Positions 24,950-40,272 of a stretch of DNA of 64,000 bases are shown here, piece after piece. The translations under genes were made by a program, and so were the position numbers. How positions within the stretch are numbered: position 1 is the first letter of the stretch; each line of letters starts with the position of its first letter. Below the pieces are notes generated by a model that ran no database searches, was not told the DNA's origin, and saw only the letters and a program-made list of their open reading frames with translations. The DNA lies in contig OU015569.1 in the NCBI GenBank assembly GCA_907165135.1, forward strand, positions 11,284,501 to 11,348,500. The letters are read 5' to 3'. This DNA comes from Oikopleura dioica. Taxonomy: Eukaryota; Chordata; Appendicularia; Copelata; Oikopleuridae.

Positions 24950-25955
24950 CTAGGTCTAGGATTTGGGGTGACCGGAGGTGATCTGAAATGAGTCGCCGAA
25001 AATGAATCACCGAAAGATGTGATAGAGCTTCGCGGATCACCTAAACGAGGTGATCGGAACCGATCACCCGCCTGAATTTTCTGGTGATTTAGGTGATCGA
25101 GATCACCTCTGACTGGTGATCCAAACATTTTCGATCACCAAAGTCGTGTGATTATGGTCAGGGCAGGGGTGGATATTTTGATGTCAAATCAATTTTTCGA
25201 CCACCCTTTATTTGAAATTTAAAGAGATAATCTCCATTTCACCTTCTACTTTCATGAAAAGGGCTCGTCCCGGGAGCGAAATACGCTTCAACCCTCTTAT
25301 CCGACTCAGTAATACTTTGCATCTACTTACTTACCCTTTACTTTGGATTCATTAGTTACTAACGGTAAGGGTTCTGAATTTCCGTAAAATCAAAAAAGGA
25401 ACTAAAGAAAGGATTAACTTCTCAATACACGGGGTCGGTAAAACCGACCACGGTGACTTAGGCCCTCTTTTACTTCGAAGGTGGTAATCCATTTGACCTG
25501 ATTTTTGCAATGTGCGAATTTTCGTGAAATCTCTCAAGAAAGATGGCGTTTTGCACCAGATTTCTCTCGCGCTCTCTATCGAAAAAACGGAAGGTTTTAA
25601 AAATGATTCAACTGATGTCAAACCACAAGTCTTCTCTTAGAGAAGATGACAATTCTGAATAAAAGCTTTCTGACACTTGAAGCGACTTTTTGTCGGAAGA
25701 AATATAAAACTTTATGAAAAAAACTTAACAAAAAATGAATTAAAAAGTAAATTAAAAAACTTCATAAACCGAAATTCGAGGTAGGAGATCCAATCACCCG
25801 AATTTGGTGATCGAGGAACTCCCAGAAATTGATTTGGTGATCGGGACTCGATCACCTTTTTGAGGTGATCCGAGAAACCCGATCACATCTTTTGGTGATT
25901 CATTTCTGGCGACTCATTTCAGATCACCTCCTGTCACCCCAGATCCTAGACCTAG
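24950..25955. mobile_element. Non-autonomous hAT-type element, 1006 bp, with perfect 8-bp target duplication
   Basis: The element begins CTAGGTCTAGGAT and ends ATCCTAGACCTAG. The two ends match as inverted repeats for over 100 bp, including the GGAGGTGATCTGAAATGAGTC stretch at both ends. The identical 8-bp CAACTGGT stands immediately outside each end (24942-24949 and 25956-25963). The arms are dense in GGTGATC/GATCACC, giving many nested palindromes. No transposase frame is present. It sits between TRAIP and its upstream paralog. hAT assignment rests on the 8-bp duplication and is inference. Confidence 0.88.
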
Positions 25956-25968
25956 CAACTGGTAAAGT

Positions 25969-26472
25969 TCAAACGCAGAACCACTTTTTTTGACATTGAT
26001 ATGCTTTATCAATGTCCTGCTTTCGTCTTTGCTCTTGAAACCAAAGGACTGCAATTAATCCCATAAATACAAATAAGAAAATGCGCAACGATTTGTTATA
26101 CTTCTTCTGAACAGTAGCGAGTGCGGAACGCAAACCACGGGCTTCAGCAGTAATGAAATCATATGCGGCCATCAAGTCGCGGTTATCATCTCTGAGCGTG
26201 ATGTTGGGAATCGCAAACTATAAAAAATTATCATAAAGAGAATATACTAGTTTACGTTTCAGCAAGAAAGACTTTTCACTTACATAAAGTTTTTTGACGA
26301 TGGAAGACCTGGCCACTTCTGCGCGGCATGTCGGGCAAATGGGTCGTCGTCGGTTGTGCCGTAGCCACTCATCTAAACACGCCTGGTGAAATATGTGCCC
26401 ACACGGGCAAGCCGAGATGGCACTTTCGCTTGCCATTCCGGCCATGCAGACCGCGCAATCCCCAACAATCAT
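25969..26472 (-). CDS. Truncated TRAIP paralog: RING plus short coil and a transmembrane segment
   Basis: ATG at 26472 opens an exon encoding a RING with the same ligand pattern as the neighbouring TRAIP gene: CAVCMAGM, CPCGHIFHQACLDEWL, CPTCRAEVARSSIVKKLY. It has the same donor position and the same second-exon start (FAIPN). The coiled coil is mostly gone: the second exon keeps about 40 residues, then has a hydrophobic run RIFLFVFMGLIAVLWF and a short basic tail ending in TGA at 25969-25971. The product is about 145 residues. Sequence and exon structure indicate tandem duplication of TRAIP followed by loss of the 3' exons. A membrane-anchored RING is possible; a decaying duplicate is the alternative. 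Confidence 0.8.
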
Positions 26473-26774
26473 GATCTAAAAGGAAACAAATTAAAAACGA
26501 AAAGAAGATAAAGTTGAAGGAGTTGTTAAAGCATGTTGCGTGCGAGGGGTTCACTTTGAATATTGCAACTGACCCAGTTTTGAATTGAAAGAGTTAATTT
26601 AATAAAAGTTAATCGGAAAACGTTAATTGTTAAAATACTCTATCCCGCGAAGAAGAGCTTGTACAGCATGTAAATATTGATCTAGGGAATAATATTCTTA
26701 CAGATGAAATTGTCTCTAACTAGACACTACACTAGCAACACAGTAGTTTATCACTGTATCACTATATGGCGAAT

Positions 26775-28008
26775 CTAAGTGTCCTTTTTGTCGTCTAGCG
26801 CGATCGTTCCAGGACCCAAGGCGAGCAGTAGATTCAATCCGCCGACGACAGTTAATGTTTGGAAGAAATCTGAAGGCAAAAGCGGATGAGAAAGTGGCTT
26901 TGGCAGAAATCGTTACCATATCTTTTGAAATCGTACATGACCGACGTGTTCGAATGCGACCAGAAATCGTTGACGATGAAGTTGAGCGTCACCATCCAAA
27001 TGATGAGTATAAAGGAGCACAAACGCGTTCTCAAGCCAACCGCGACCAAAATGACGAGAAAGAGGCCGACGGCGTCAGAAATCATCTCCTTCTTGATACC
27101 CACAGCGTCGAAGAAATAGTCTAAGAGGGGTAAAAGATGAAGGAGGGAATGATCTTTACCTGGAACTTGATCTGGTCCTTGGGCATCCTTCGACTTGTCT
27201 TGGTTGAAATGAAGAAGGGTGCAGAAAAGAAGCACTAGAAATACACGACCGAAAAGTTGCAGCGCGTCTTTAGGCTTCTTTTCCTCGAGAATCGGAAGAC
27301 CGGGAGCAACTTTTTGTCCTTTTCCTTTTGCTGCCGATGTTGATGCTCCGCTAGCAGCAAACACAGAGCTCCTATCATGGCTAAAAATACAGTTCTAGCG
27401 CTAGTTTGAGAAGAAAAGCAGCTACCTAGATGGCGCATGAGGAATTTTGCATCTTGAATTATGGAATATACAATTGTTTGAAGAATAACGATGACAGAAA
27501 GCAATAAAACACTTGAACGAAGAGATCAAACTACGAAATCTACAAAAAAACGATGATTCTAGAGATGATCTGCCTCTTTCCTTGGGGTAACGAGAATACG
27601 TAGGAGGACCAATACGCCACAGAGACACTGGCCAACGAGATTGACGAGAACGATGAATGTGGCGATTTTGTCGGAAAAGCTCCATGATTTTCCGATGTAG
27701 TCTTTGTGGTCGTGCCACTGATGCCACATTCGAATTCCATCCTCGATGAATGTGGACACTGCAAAAAGAAATTTACGACAAAGCATTATTTTTGAATTCG
27801 TAGTCTTGGCCCAAAAAAAAACTGAGGCGGTGTCCTGAAAGAGCTAAGAGCGATTTTCGGTATTCTGAGTGAGGTAACTGACTGATAGCATTGAAGAATC
27901 TGCAGCTTTACCTAGAAAGAGACGACCAACCCAGATGATGCCCTCTCGAAAATCTTTCAAAATGTCTTTGGCCACATTGTCCGCTTCCTTTATGAAGCTG
28001 CCTCCCAT
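26775..28008 (-). CDS. SURF4: SURF4-type ER cargo receptor
   Basis: SURF4 (Erv29p in yeast) loads soluble cargo into COPII vesicles and cycles between ER and Golgi. The start [19 protein letters not shown] and the block [19 protein letters not shown] are characteristic. Several hydrophobic segments follow, including [20 protein letters not shown] and the end [15 protein letters not shown], whose last four residues form a KKXX ER-retrieval signal. The stop TAG is at 26775-26777. The intron at 27512-27580 requires GA-AG borders: exon ...CCCCAAG|GAAAGA and acceptor TTCAAG|TGTTTT. Only this restores the 15-residue spacing seen between NFV and ALQT in relatives. Multi-pass ER membrane location. 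Confidence 0.94.
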
Positions 28009-29987
28009 TCTGAAGGCTAATACTTTATTAAAAGAAACAATCTTTTTTGTATATAAAATTTATTCAAGTATGTTTTGCCACAGATACAGACAGGTTTCAA
28101 ATAAAAACAAATATGCAAAAGGAAGGATTATAACTTAATGTTTAACAATAAAGAAACCCGTGAGAAGGAGAATAAGCGAGAATATTTTGAACTAATAAAA
28201 ATAATATTTCAGACTGTCCCTAAAACTAAATAAAATCTCCAGAATTTGAAATCATGGAAGAGAATCGAAATCAATGGGCTGTGAAAAGAGTAAATTTTCA
28301 ACTTTACAAGTCTTGAAAGTTCTACTGAGTCAATACAGTGCTGAAAGCGCAGACTATACTCGATGAGAAATTGAAAATGAAAAGACTTGCCGAATCGTTG
28401 CTTTTTAAATAATATATTATCTCGTCACCAAGAGGAATAAATCCGAATTTATAGATTTAAATTTTAAAACAAACGCGTGAAAACTCTCCCAAATGTCATT
28501 TTGGAGGTTCAACAATTTCGAAAATTAAGTAGAAACAAGAGAACACTAAAAGAAACACTTCTCCTTTCAAAAATTAACTGAACGCTTTCACTTTTACTCG
28601 GAAGAACTTTGAAAATCGCTTGCTCACCAATAATATAAATACGTATAGCTATAGTTGTGCTCTTAATCTATATGATGCAGACGTTTTTCGTCCGAAAAGT
28701 AGAAGATCAAGCGTTCAAGCAACTCTTAACCTGAGGGAGTGAATGTCTATTGTAGCGTTATTCGGGAATCTGAAGCCAATCAGATATCAGAATCATTTTT
28801 CTGGGCCAATCAAAGGCTACCATAACCCACTAGAATTCAAGTAACACCACTCTTGCCTGGGACATGAGCATTTCTTTAATAATTCTAGTGCCTCTCAAGA
28901 AACAAATAAAAACGCCCTCAAGCACCTATGAAAAGTTAAATAGTTTATAAGTTGGAGAAGAGTAAGAACTACAAGTAAACTAACAGTAACAGCCATTACT
29001 GAATCGTCGAAATAATATTTTTAGTTATTCGTTAGAAGTAAAAACAAACTCAGTATTTAAAATAAGCTTTAAATAAGACAGAACGCAAAAATGCTTTGTA
29101 AAGGCCACAGAAGAATAGGATTGTTGATTACAAAAAAAAAATAACTTAAATATTGCACGTGTTGGATTATCCATGTCGATTAGGATAGAATATAACTTAG
29201 GGGGAAGGGAAGCTTGGGAAAAGCGTCAAAATTAATTGTGATGTGTTTAATTATTTTTTAACGAGAACTGCGTGTTGGTAAGCAGGGCGAAACCGCGTCA
29301 AGGCCGACTCAAGAATCTCGAAAGAAGAAAAAAAAATATTGCTTGGGGCGAGTGTATTGAAGAATTGATCAAAATCGGAATAATGCTGTGAAAACGAACT
29401 CAAGCACTCGCCCCTGCCAGTAGCTTATGACCATAAGATTGATTTGATCTTGGAGACAACGAGGACTACCTTCAATAATTCAATTGAAAAGCAAGCCCAA
29501 GAAACCATGTCTCTTACCTTAACTGTCACATTGGAAAATCCACCCTTTTCAAACCCAAATTCAAGCATTTTACCGCGTCAAAGGAAAAGAAAGTAACAAT
29601 GAGCGTTTTGAAAATTAATAGGTAAATCTGGAAGAAGATCGGAATTTTGCGAACGTTGCCTTTTCATGCGAAAAAAAATGCGAATTATAATTTTAAAAAA
29701 GAGTGAATTAGGTCTGTTATTAATAAATTTAGGAGATTGATGATTCTTGAGTCTGGCCCCACGGGGCGCTCCTGGTAATCCGTAGATTTTCTTTTTTTTT
29801 TTATTTTTGTAAAAGCGTAAATGGAAAAAAGTGGAACATTTGGCATGGCACTAGAATCGCGCCACGACAACAACAAAAAAGTGGATAGTAGATATTTAGA
29901 TAGTATCAACTTGAACAACTTGGAATAAAGTTGGGATTGCACAGAATAGGTATAAGATAAAATAAAATAAAATGAGCAGATATTAGA
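28009..29987. other. Spacer between SURF4 promoter and TMF1 3' end
   Basis: No credible coding frame. It should contain the SURF4 promoter (proximal to 28009) and the TMF1 3' UTR (proximal to 29987). Sequence is AT-rich with no recognised repeat family. Confidence 0.5.
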
Positions 29988-32900
29988 CTAATGCGAAGAA
30001 GAAGAATTGGGCGGTGGTGGACTTTGAGCTGCTTCTGTTTCTGTGTTGCTGCTGCTGCTTTTCGTTGGACTGGACATGAGCTGAGCCCACTCCTCAGTCT
30101 GCGCGCGTAGCAATTGCTTCACGTCCGCCAAATCGTACTGTAGCTCTTCGACGCGTTCCACCTTCTCGCCGTACAGTGTCAATAGGGCCGAGTACTTCTT
30201 CTCCAACTCGACGATCTTGCGCTTCTGAGCCGAGTTGAGCCCCTTGAACTCGTCGATTTTGTCGGCAACTTCGCTGAGTCGAACCACTTCTTGGGCGAGT
30301 TTTTCGCGCTGCGCCTGAGCCTCGCTTCTGTCACTGCGGAGCTGATACAGCTCGCCTTCACGCTGCTTCAGCTGGGCTTGCAGCGTCTCGATGATGCCTG
30401 GCCCGAGCGGGGTCGATTTCAATGAGAAGGAAGAGTCAAGGATATTTTCAGAAACGCCGCTGAAGGAAATGTCGCCATCGGAGGTGACGGACTCGCGATC
30501 GTTTGGAAGATTGAGGGAGTCCTGCTGAAGGCTGGTAGATTGCTGCGAGGGGTAGTTCCAAAGCCGCTGGAGCGCTAGAAAATCGAGATGAATAATCATA
30601 AGGAATGTATAAAGATAATTACCTTGGGTCTCTGATTCTTGTTGCAGTCTCTTGGCCCTTTCGCTCTCCCCAATGGCCTTTTCTTTCTCTAAGCTCCCCT
30701 CTAGAATGACGATTTCCCTGCGAAGCTGCTCGACCTGACTGTTCAACTGCTCCCTCTCCGATTGGTATTCCGAAATGAGTGTTTCCTTCGCTGCCTCTGC
30801 TTCTTGAAGCGATTTGATTCTCTCGTCAAGCTGAAGTTGGAGCTTGGCTTGGAGGTCGTTGGCTTCGGCGCGCGATCGCTCGAGGATTTTTATTTGCGCT
30901 CTGAGTTCGCTAATTGTGTCGCGGATTGTACGATCTGACTCATGATGAACGGCGATCTGAAGGTTTGGTTGAAGATAAAATATAAAAGCGTATGTTTGAT
31001 GATATGAGGGAAAATGGATAATTATTGCTGGTTGTACCTGCTCTTGAAGTTCTTCTATTCTCGTCTGGAACGACTTTTCCAGCGCTTCGAAATTCGCTGC
31101 TTGACTCGAGTTCGTCGATTGTAAGTTTTCAATCTGTCTCAACAGGGGGCGAGTAGCGCTTTGGATCGATTGTCCGAGATCGTGATTTCTTTGCTCGGAT
31201 TCTTCTAGCTGAGACTGATAGTTAGTCAGTTGCCGCTTGAGATTGTCTTCTCGTCTACCGAAGTCGCCTTCTATTCTGAGCGCCTCGTCCTGGAGCGTTT
31301 GAATGCGCTGCCTCAGCTGGTGCCGTTCAAGTTCCCACTGCCGGGCGGACTCGTCAAACTGCTTTTGCAGCGTGAACTTGGCCTCCTCCAACTTCACCGC
31401 TCCCTCCTTGTCGTGCTCTTTCTCGATGATTGTGCGTTGCAGCTCCGCGATTTCCTTGTACGCTGAGTCGAGGGTCACTTCCAACGAGCGTATCTTCTCC
31501 TGGTTGTCTTCCAAGCTTGCGCGCAAGGATTGAATCTCGTCGTGCGCTTTCTCACTCTCATAAGTCAGGCGACGTAGCGCTTCGGACTTTTTAGACTCTT
31601 CTTCCTAGACAAAAGCAATTAAAATCCACCCTAGCTTTGGGTTACTTAAGTACCTTGACAGTTTCAAGTTCTGCTTCGAGTCTCGTAGAAGAGTCTTCAC
31701 CCTTTTTCGCCTTTTCATCCGACTTTTTCAGTTTTTCGTCGGTTTCCTTGACGCGCGATCGCAGCTTTTTTATGGTATTGTTGAGGGTGAGCTGCTCCTT
31801 GGAGAGTTTTTCGCCCTCCGACATCAACCCTTGGATTTGATCGTCTTTTTCTTTGATAATGTCGTCCACATGATTTTTTGAAAAAGACGAGGCGATTTGA
31901 TCCTTGGCTGCTTTGAGCTGGAGTTGTCGCTTGTGCAGTTCTTCTTCCAGAATCTACGAAAGAAACAAGTTATTACAAAGAACATCAAAAAGATGTTAAA
32001 AGATGTCAAAAGATAAAGAAATTGATGAAGTACCTCTATTTTGCTTGAAAAATTGGCGACGTCACTTGAGTACTCTTCCAAATAAGCAACCTTTCCTCTG
32101 AGTTCATCGTTTTCCGCCTGGAGCTCGGCATTGTTGGTGCTGACGCCGACGAGTTGCTGCTCACGGAGGGCGAGTTGCTTCGTAATCTCGTGGAAGCTGT
32201 TGCCCATCGCTTCTGTGTGTTCCTTCAGGAAGTCAATCTTCAGCTGGCTTTCGAGGGCAACCTCTTCCTCTGCCGGACTCCGAGGATCCCCCAGGTCGGC
32301 AGCTACTTTCAAGCTTAACTTTTCCTCCTCTTCCCTCTTTTGAGTGTGTTCCTTTTCTCCGCCACCTGGATCCTGGTCGTGGGGATCGATGAGCGAGTTG
32401 ACACCATTCACTTTCTTTTCGCTTTCCTTATTCTCTTCTGGAGGCGCTTCTGCTTTTGACAATCGCTTTGCCTTGATTCTCGAGGAACGCGGAGACGTTT
32501 TCTTCGGAGGAGAGCGGCGTGGCTTTGGCGCGTCTTCTGACCACTGATCGTTCCAATTTTCAGACTTGGATGGATTACGCGTCGGGGGCGCTGAAAAAGT
32601 TTTAAAGTTATTGCTTCATTCATGTTGACGAGATTGTATAGTCCCAAGAGTTTTCTACGAAGTGGGTCGATCTTTTTGCATAAATCTACCGTAAAAAATC
32701 TGATAAAGATCAAAAAAATTACAAAGGCAGATAGCTACTCTTTTGCAGCTGTTGGAAACAGAAGGCCTTGCTTGTTGGCTAGGTATAAAAGCGGAAAAGT
32801 TGCAGAAAAAAGTATCAGTTTAAAATGATCTATCTAAAGGAGTATTTCGGTTTATTGCAATCCGTCGAGCGTAAGTCAATATAATTTTGTATGATTTTCA

Positions 32901-33269
32901 ATGTTAAAATGATTCAATAAGATTTTTGACATCTGGTAGGTTAAAATCTTCCCAGCCTTTTCCCTGATTATGAGACAACCTTTCTTGAAAGTACTTGGAA
33001 ATACAATATCTATGATAAACCACGACGTCAACTAATTCGATATATCATTTTCATTTGTGTTACCTTTTCTATTTGTTGTTTCCTCGCTTTTTTCTTCGAC
33101 GGGTAAGACTGGTGGGTCGGTGGCATTTTCAGTTGAACCGATTTCGGGATTGCTTTGTCCAGCTTGCGGCGTTGCATTACTCGCCGCTTCCTCGTTGATG
33201 TCGAGGACGATGTCAATGCCCCGCTGGGCCTCCTTAGCCAGAGTTTTAGCCCAGGAGCTCCAACTCATG
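29988..33269 (-). CDS. TMF1: TMF1 golgin (TATA element modulatory factor)
   Basis: TMF1 is a Golgi-rim golgin that captures vesicles and binds Rab6. The N-terminus MSWSSWAKTLAKEAQRGIDI followed by VLDI matches the family's short conserved start, a vesicle-tethering region in golgins. After a Ser/Pro/Glu-rich linker comes a coiled coil over most of the protein. The C-terminal TMF/TATA-binding domain is clear: IIETLQAQLKQREGELYQLR, then SALLTLYGEKVERVEELQYD and LADVKQLLRAQTEEW. Roughly six exons give about 900 residues, a little shorter than the 1093 of human TMF1. The stop is at 29988-29990, next to a Ser/Pro-rich tail. Confidence 0.93.
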
Positions 33270-34946
33270 CTAAAACGTAACAAACACGTTAGAAATCGCT
33301 ACTAGTGATTTTCTTTCAAAAAATATTCGGGGTGATTAGTTTTTCTGCCTATACTAGCTATTCAAAGATACTGTAACTGTTTGTTCATTTGTTTATTAAT
33401 GAATCTAATAACGAAGAATAGAGAGATGCAAATTAAGTTTATTAAATAGGAAAGAAAAAAGAGCACCATCCGGGTGAGTATCTTCAGGAGCAAAATAAAA
33501 TAAAAAAGAAAGAGTTCTAACGATGATTTTTGAATATGTCCAAGAAAGAGGGTTTGACAGAATAGACATTTAATTACTGTAATAGTTCATCTTCCGAATG
33601 GTGCAATCTGAGACAGAAAGAAATGAAAGGCACAATTTTCGGAAGATCCATTAAAAAAGTGGGATTTTTTTCATTTGAGATTGAGGGGGAACGTAGAAAG
33701 ATAAGAAAAGGCAATTTTTGAACTCAGATATTGTAGCAAGAAGAAGCAGAGTTAAACGAGCCTCTTCAGTGTCATTTTTTGTAAGTAGAAATAAAAAAAA
33801 GTTTTTCATCATTTTATTTTTGTAACGTAAAATAGAAGGTAAACAAACGGCGAAAGAAATATTATTTTTTTTTAATTGAAAAGTTGGATCATTGAATAAA
33901 AAATGTTTAGCTTATTTTTCAATTTGAAATGAAAAATTTTGGCTTTTTAATTTTAACTTTGATTTTTTTCAACAGAAAACCAAGAAATCGAAGAATGGGA
34001 AAATAAAACGATTGCTTGTGGAAACTTAAAAGAGTGATTTTTAATATTGATAGCATTTAGTTATTTTTAACAAAACGGATATTAAATTAAACCGAAAAAG
34101 AAGGAGTCATGTTTTTTGACATTTTAAATTAGCGATTTTAACCTTTTCCTTGATTTTTTGAGAATGCGAAGTATTTTCATTGTAGTTTCAGTTTTGGGTC
34201 AGTTTCAGTTACAGGTTGCTACAGTTGTTGGAATCTTGACTGGAGCTGACTTGTTATTGGAGCAGTTATTGGCCAGCAATTGAACTGAGATTACGATTTT
34301 CATTTTTGTTTTGTTAATTAGGGTTAGGAACAGCAATAGTTTAGATTTTTAAGTTCGAACCAAAGTGGGCTCTAGAGTAACTTATAGCGACCTACGATTC
34401 TTTTTTTGCATGATCCAATATTTTAATAAATTTAGAAGATCCATTTTTAACCTAGAAATAGTGCAAATCAACGGAGAGTTGGAACCACGGTTGATTTAGG
34501 GCCCGCAGCCGGTCACCAGCCAAATGTCACTCGTTTGGGTCAGCGCCGTTTTTGTTTCTAGCACGATGACGCCTGAAATGAGGGTTGAAATCAGATGCCT
34601 TTTCCATTATTATTGCTGCTACCGTAACCTCAGCCCACGTCACTGGACGAGCGTGTTTTGAGCTGATACAAAAACGGTCTTTGGCGATTAAGGGCATCAC
34701 GTATTATTCACCACTTGTTACTATCAAAGAATTCAACACTGTACTTTGTCTGCTGATTCCTCAAAATACCGTTATTACAACTCGGGAAGTTTCTTCTAAA
34801 ACTCTCTACCGCAGAAAGTTTGTGATGGATTTGAATGGTGATGCCCTTCATCGCAAGACCCCTTTTTTAAATGAATTTAGGAAATGTTCGTTTAGCGGAA
34901 AATGGTCTTAACATAACTGATGGTGCATTCTTGAATAACCAAAATT
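33270..34946. other. AT-rich spacer upstream of TMF1, downstream of MAP4K
   Basis: This should include the TMF1 promoter side and the MAP4K 3' UTR. A telomere-like TTAGGGTTAGG lies at about 34318-34328. The only longer plus-strand frame (about 34585-34911) resembles no known protein and has no splice context, so I do not call it. Confidence 0.5.
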
Positions 34947-38374
<3,428 letters not shown>

Positions 38375-38574
38375 CGTCCGAAATCGATTGTTACTTCCGC
38401 CAAAATAACCACAATAGTCTAAAGCGGTCAATATTATTTCCAACATTATTTTTTTATTTTCCCAAGATTGGGTTTTTTTTGGCCCAGAGCTCTTTTTTTC
38501 GTAGAAAATGCAAATCTACCACACTTTGACCGCATTGTTTCCGTATTATGCTTAAATCAACTCAAGATCATATT

Positions 38575-38808
38575 TTAAGACAGATTTATCACTTTTAATA
38601 ATTCAGGCACGCCAGTGTCATTCTCTTTCTGTACAAGCAGGATAATATCACTCAGAACTTTCGTTATCAGTGGAAAGTGGGACTCGTTATCACTCGATAA
38701 CTCGCTGTGCTTGAGTTTTTCCACAAAGATGCAATTCTCGCGCCAGGACTCTTCAACCCAAAGTGGCTCCATGTCGATGTGTATTAATTCCGACTTCTTT
38801 CTGTTCAT
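38575..38808 (-). CDS. Small hypothetical protein (77 residues)
   Basis: From ATG 38808 the frame reads MNRKKSELIHIDMEPLW through an acidic helical stretch to PLITKVLSDIILLVQKEN and a TAA at 38575. It lies in the 880-bp gap between the Tim50-like gene and the MAP4K start, on the same strand, so it could be an operon member or the last exon of a longer gene. The upstream in-frame region overlaps a dispersed repeat and is probably not coding. I do not recognise a family. Confidence 0.4.
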   Translation of the reverse strand: MNRKKSELIHIDMEPLWVEESWRENCIFVEKLKHSELSSDNESHFPLITKVLSDIILLVQKENDTGVPELLKVINLS

Positions 38809-39249
38809 TCTTGATAACGATTTCACGTAATCACTGTTAAGGCTTCTCAATTTTCAATTTAGAAGATTCAAATTTTTGAGCGTAGTTATCAACTAGTCCT
38901 GCGTAAAAAACTGTAACAATTTTAGCAAAGAAACTAGAGCGATAAGAATCAAGTTCGATCTGCACCCCCGTCGAGATCTCCTTGCATGAAGCGCCCTCTT
39001 TTGGAAGAGAATCCAAATAAATCAAGACAGCTTTGCTAATTTTTATGTCCTTTCAAAAAGTAAAAGTGAATCAAGGAAACAGAAACTGAATGTTCGAACT
39101 CGACCGAGAACCACTGTTATAAAATGAAGATGCATGTTCATTAGTTGTCTCGAAATCTTTCGTGTCCCGGAGTCTTTTGCCAATCATATTGAATAAATAA
39201 ATAACAATGATTTCTTATCAAATCAGTACATTTTATATTTATACTCTGC

Positions 39250-40272
39250 TCAAGTTTCTGGTTGGCCTGGAAATTGGTTTCTACGAAAAATTTTTTGAAT
39301 ACTATTTATGAAGCCTTTCCCATTGTCATAAGTACACGAGTTCACAAATAATTTGTAATTGACGCCTTCCGCCAGCGTCGGTTCATAATTCTCGCCTCCA
39401 GTAAGATTGAGAATTCCGTCGGTTTTCTTGTAGAACTGCTCGGCCATTTCTTGCAGCGTGTTGAAGCTAAACGTCGTGTAGAGAACGAGCTCGCAGTCGA
39501 GGCGATTCAGCTCGCGGAGAAATTGTAGCGCTCCGCGTCTGAAACGAAATCGCCACCCAGATTCCACTTAATTCGTCTTAAACTTCAAAAGCAACCAAAA
39601 AAGTAGACGCTTACATGTATAGTCGGCTTCTATTAGCGCGTGTAGTTCAAAAGAAACTGTCAGTTTCGGGGCATTTTTATGTTTTTCTGGCAGAAATGAA
39701 TCGTAATTCGGCCGTTTTAAACTCTCCCACCAGCTTTTACAGTAGTTCCATCTTGTTCCCGTCGAAATGGTTTTAATTTTTTTCAAAAAAAACGAGCCTG
39801 AAGCTCAGAATTTCAACATAGTATCTAAAACCATAGCTATGGATGCTCCTTTGAGACGCTCATGTGCTACCATAAATCTGTAATTGTTTGGAAAGAATGG
39901 AATCGGATTCATCGCTTCGTGGAATTGCTCTTCGGTGAAATTCTTGATCACTTCTGGAGGATAAATTCCCGTCTCTGGAAGAGGCGGCATTTTCGGAGCA
40001 TCTGGCAAAGCAGCGTAAATTGGTAACTAAAACGCTCAGGTTAATTTCTAGTGAGGCACCAAAGAAGCAAAAATACCTGATAGCAAAGAATTCCAACAGC
40101 GATGCCCTGAGAAGTGATTATTCGCCTTGTTCGTTTCCACGATTCTGGAACCTAAATATTCTCAATTACGAAGTGAAAACACTCCAAAAAGTACCTCATT
40201 CCATCGCTTGACAAGTTTCAACTCGCGAACTTTCGTCTTCAGCTCTTTTATCGCTGCAGAGAGCCGATTCAT
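39250..40272 (-). CDS. Tim50-like protein with divergent FCP1-type domain
   Basis: Tim50 is the inner-membrane receptor of the TIM23 presequence translocase. ATG 40272 starts a basic segment MNRLSAAIKELKTKVRELKL, then a hydrophobic stretch IITSQGIAVGILCY fitting a membrane anchor, then PETGIYPPEVIKNFT. The later exons read WNYCKSWWESLKRP, FELHALIEADYT, ESGWRFRFRRGALQFLRELN and LVLYTTFSFNTLQEMAEQFY. These align with Tim50's YTLVLELTDVLLH...GWRFKKRPG...IVIFTS. The DxDx motif of FCP1 phosphatases is not preserved here (FELHAL), so no phosphatase activity is expected, as in other Tim50 proteins. About 270-280 residues. One internal junction (39.8 kb) is not resolved. A divergent paralog is as likely as the main Tim50. 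Confidence 0.7.

Noticed and set aside
24745-25128. Minus-strand open frame across the left arm of the hAT-type element
   Set aside because: It runs through the inverted repeat and out into the TRAIP start. The frame is a by-product of the GGTGATC-rich repeat.
34585-34911. Plus-strand 108-codon open frame
   Set aside because: It lies in the 3' flank of the MAP4K gene, shows no splice context or family resemblance, and its composition is like the surrounding AT-rich spacer.
38837-39050. Upstream coding extension of the small ORF at 38575-38808
   Set aside because: The frame overlaps a repeat also present in a JIP intron and cannot be spliced in phase to the downstream frame with GT-AG or GA-AG borders.
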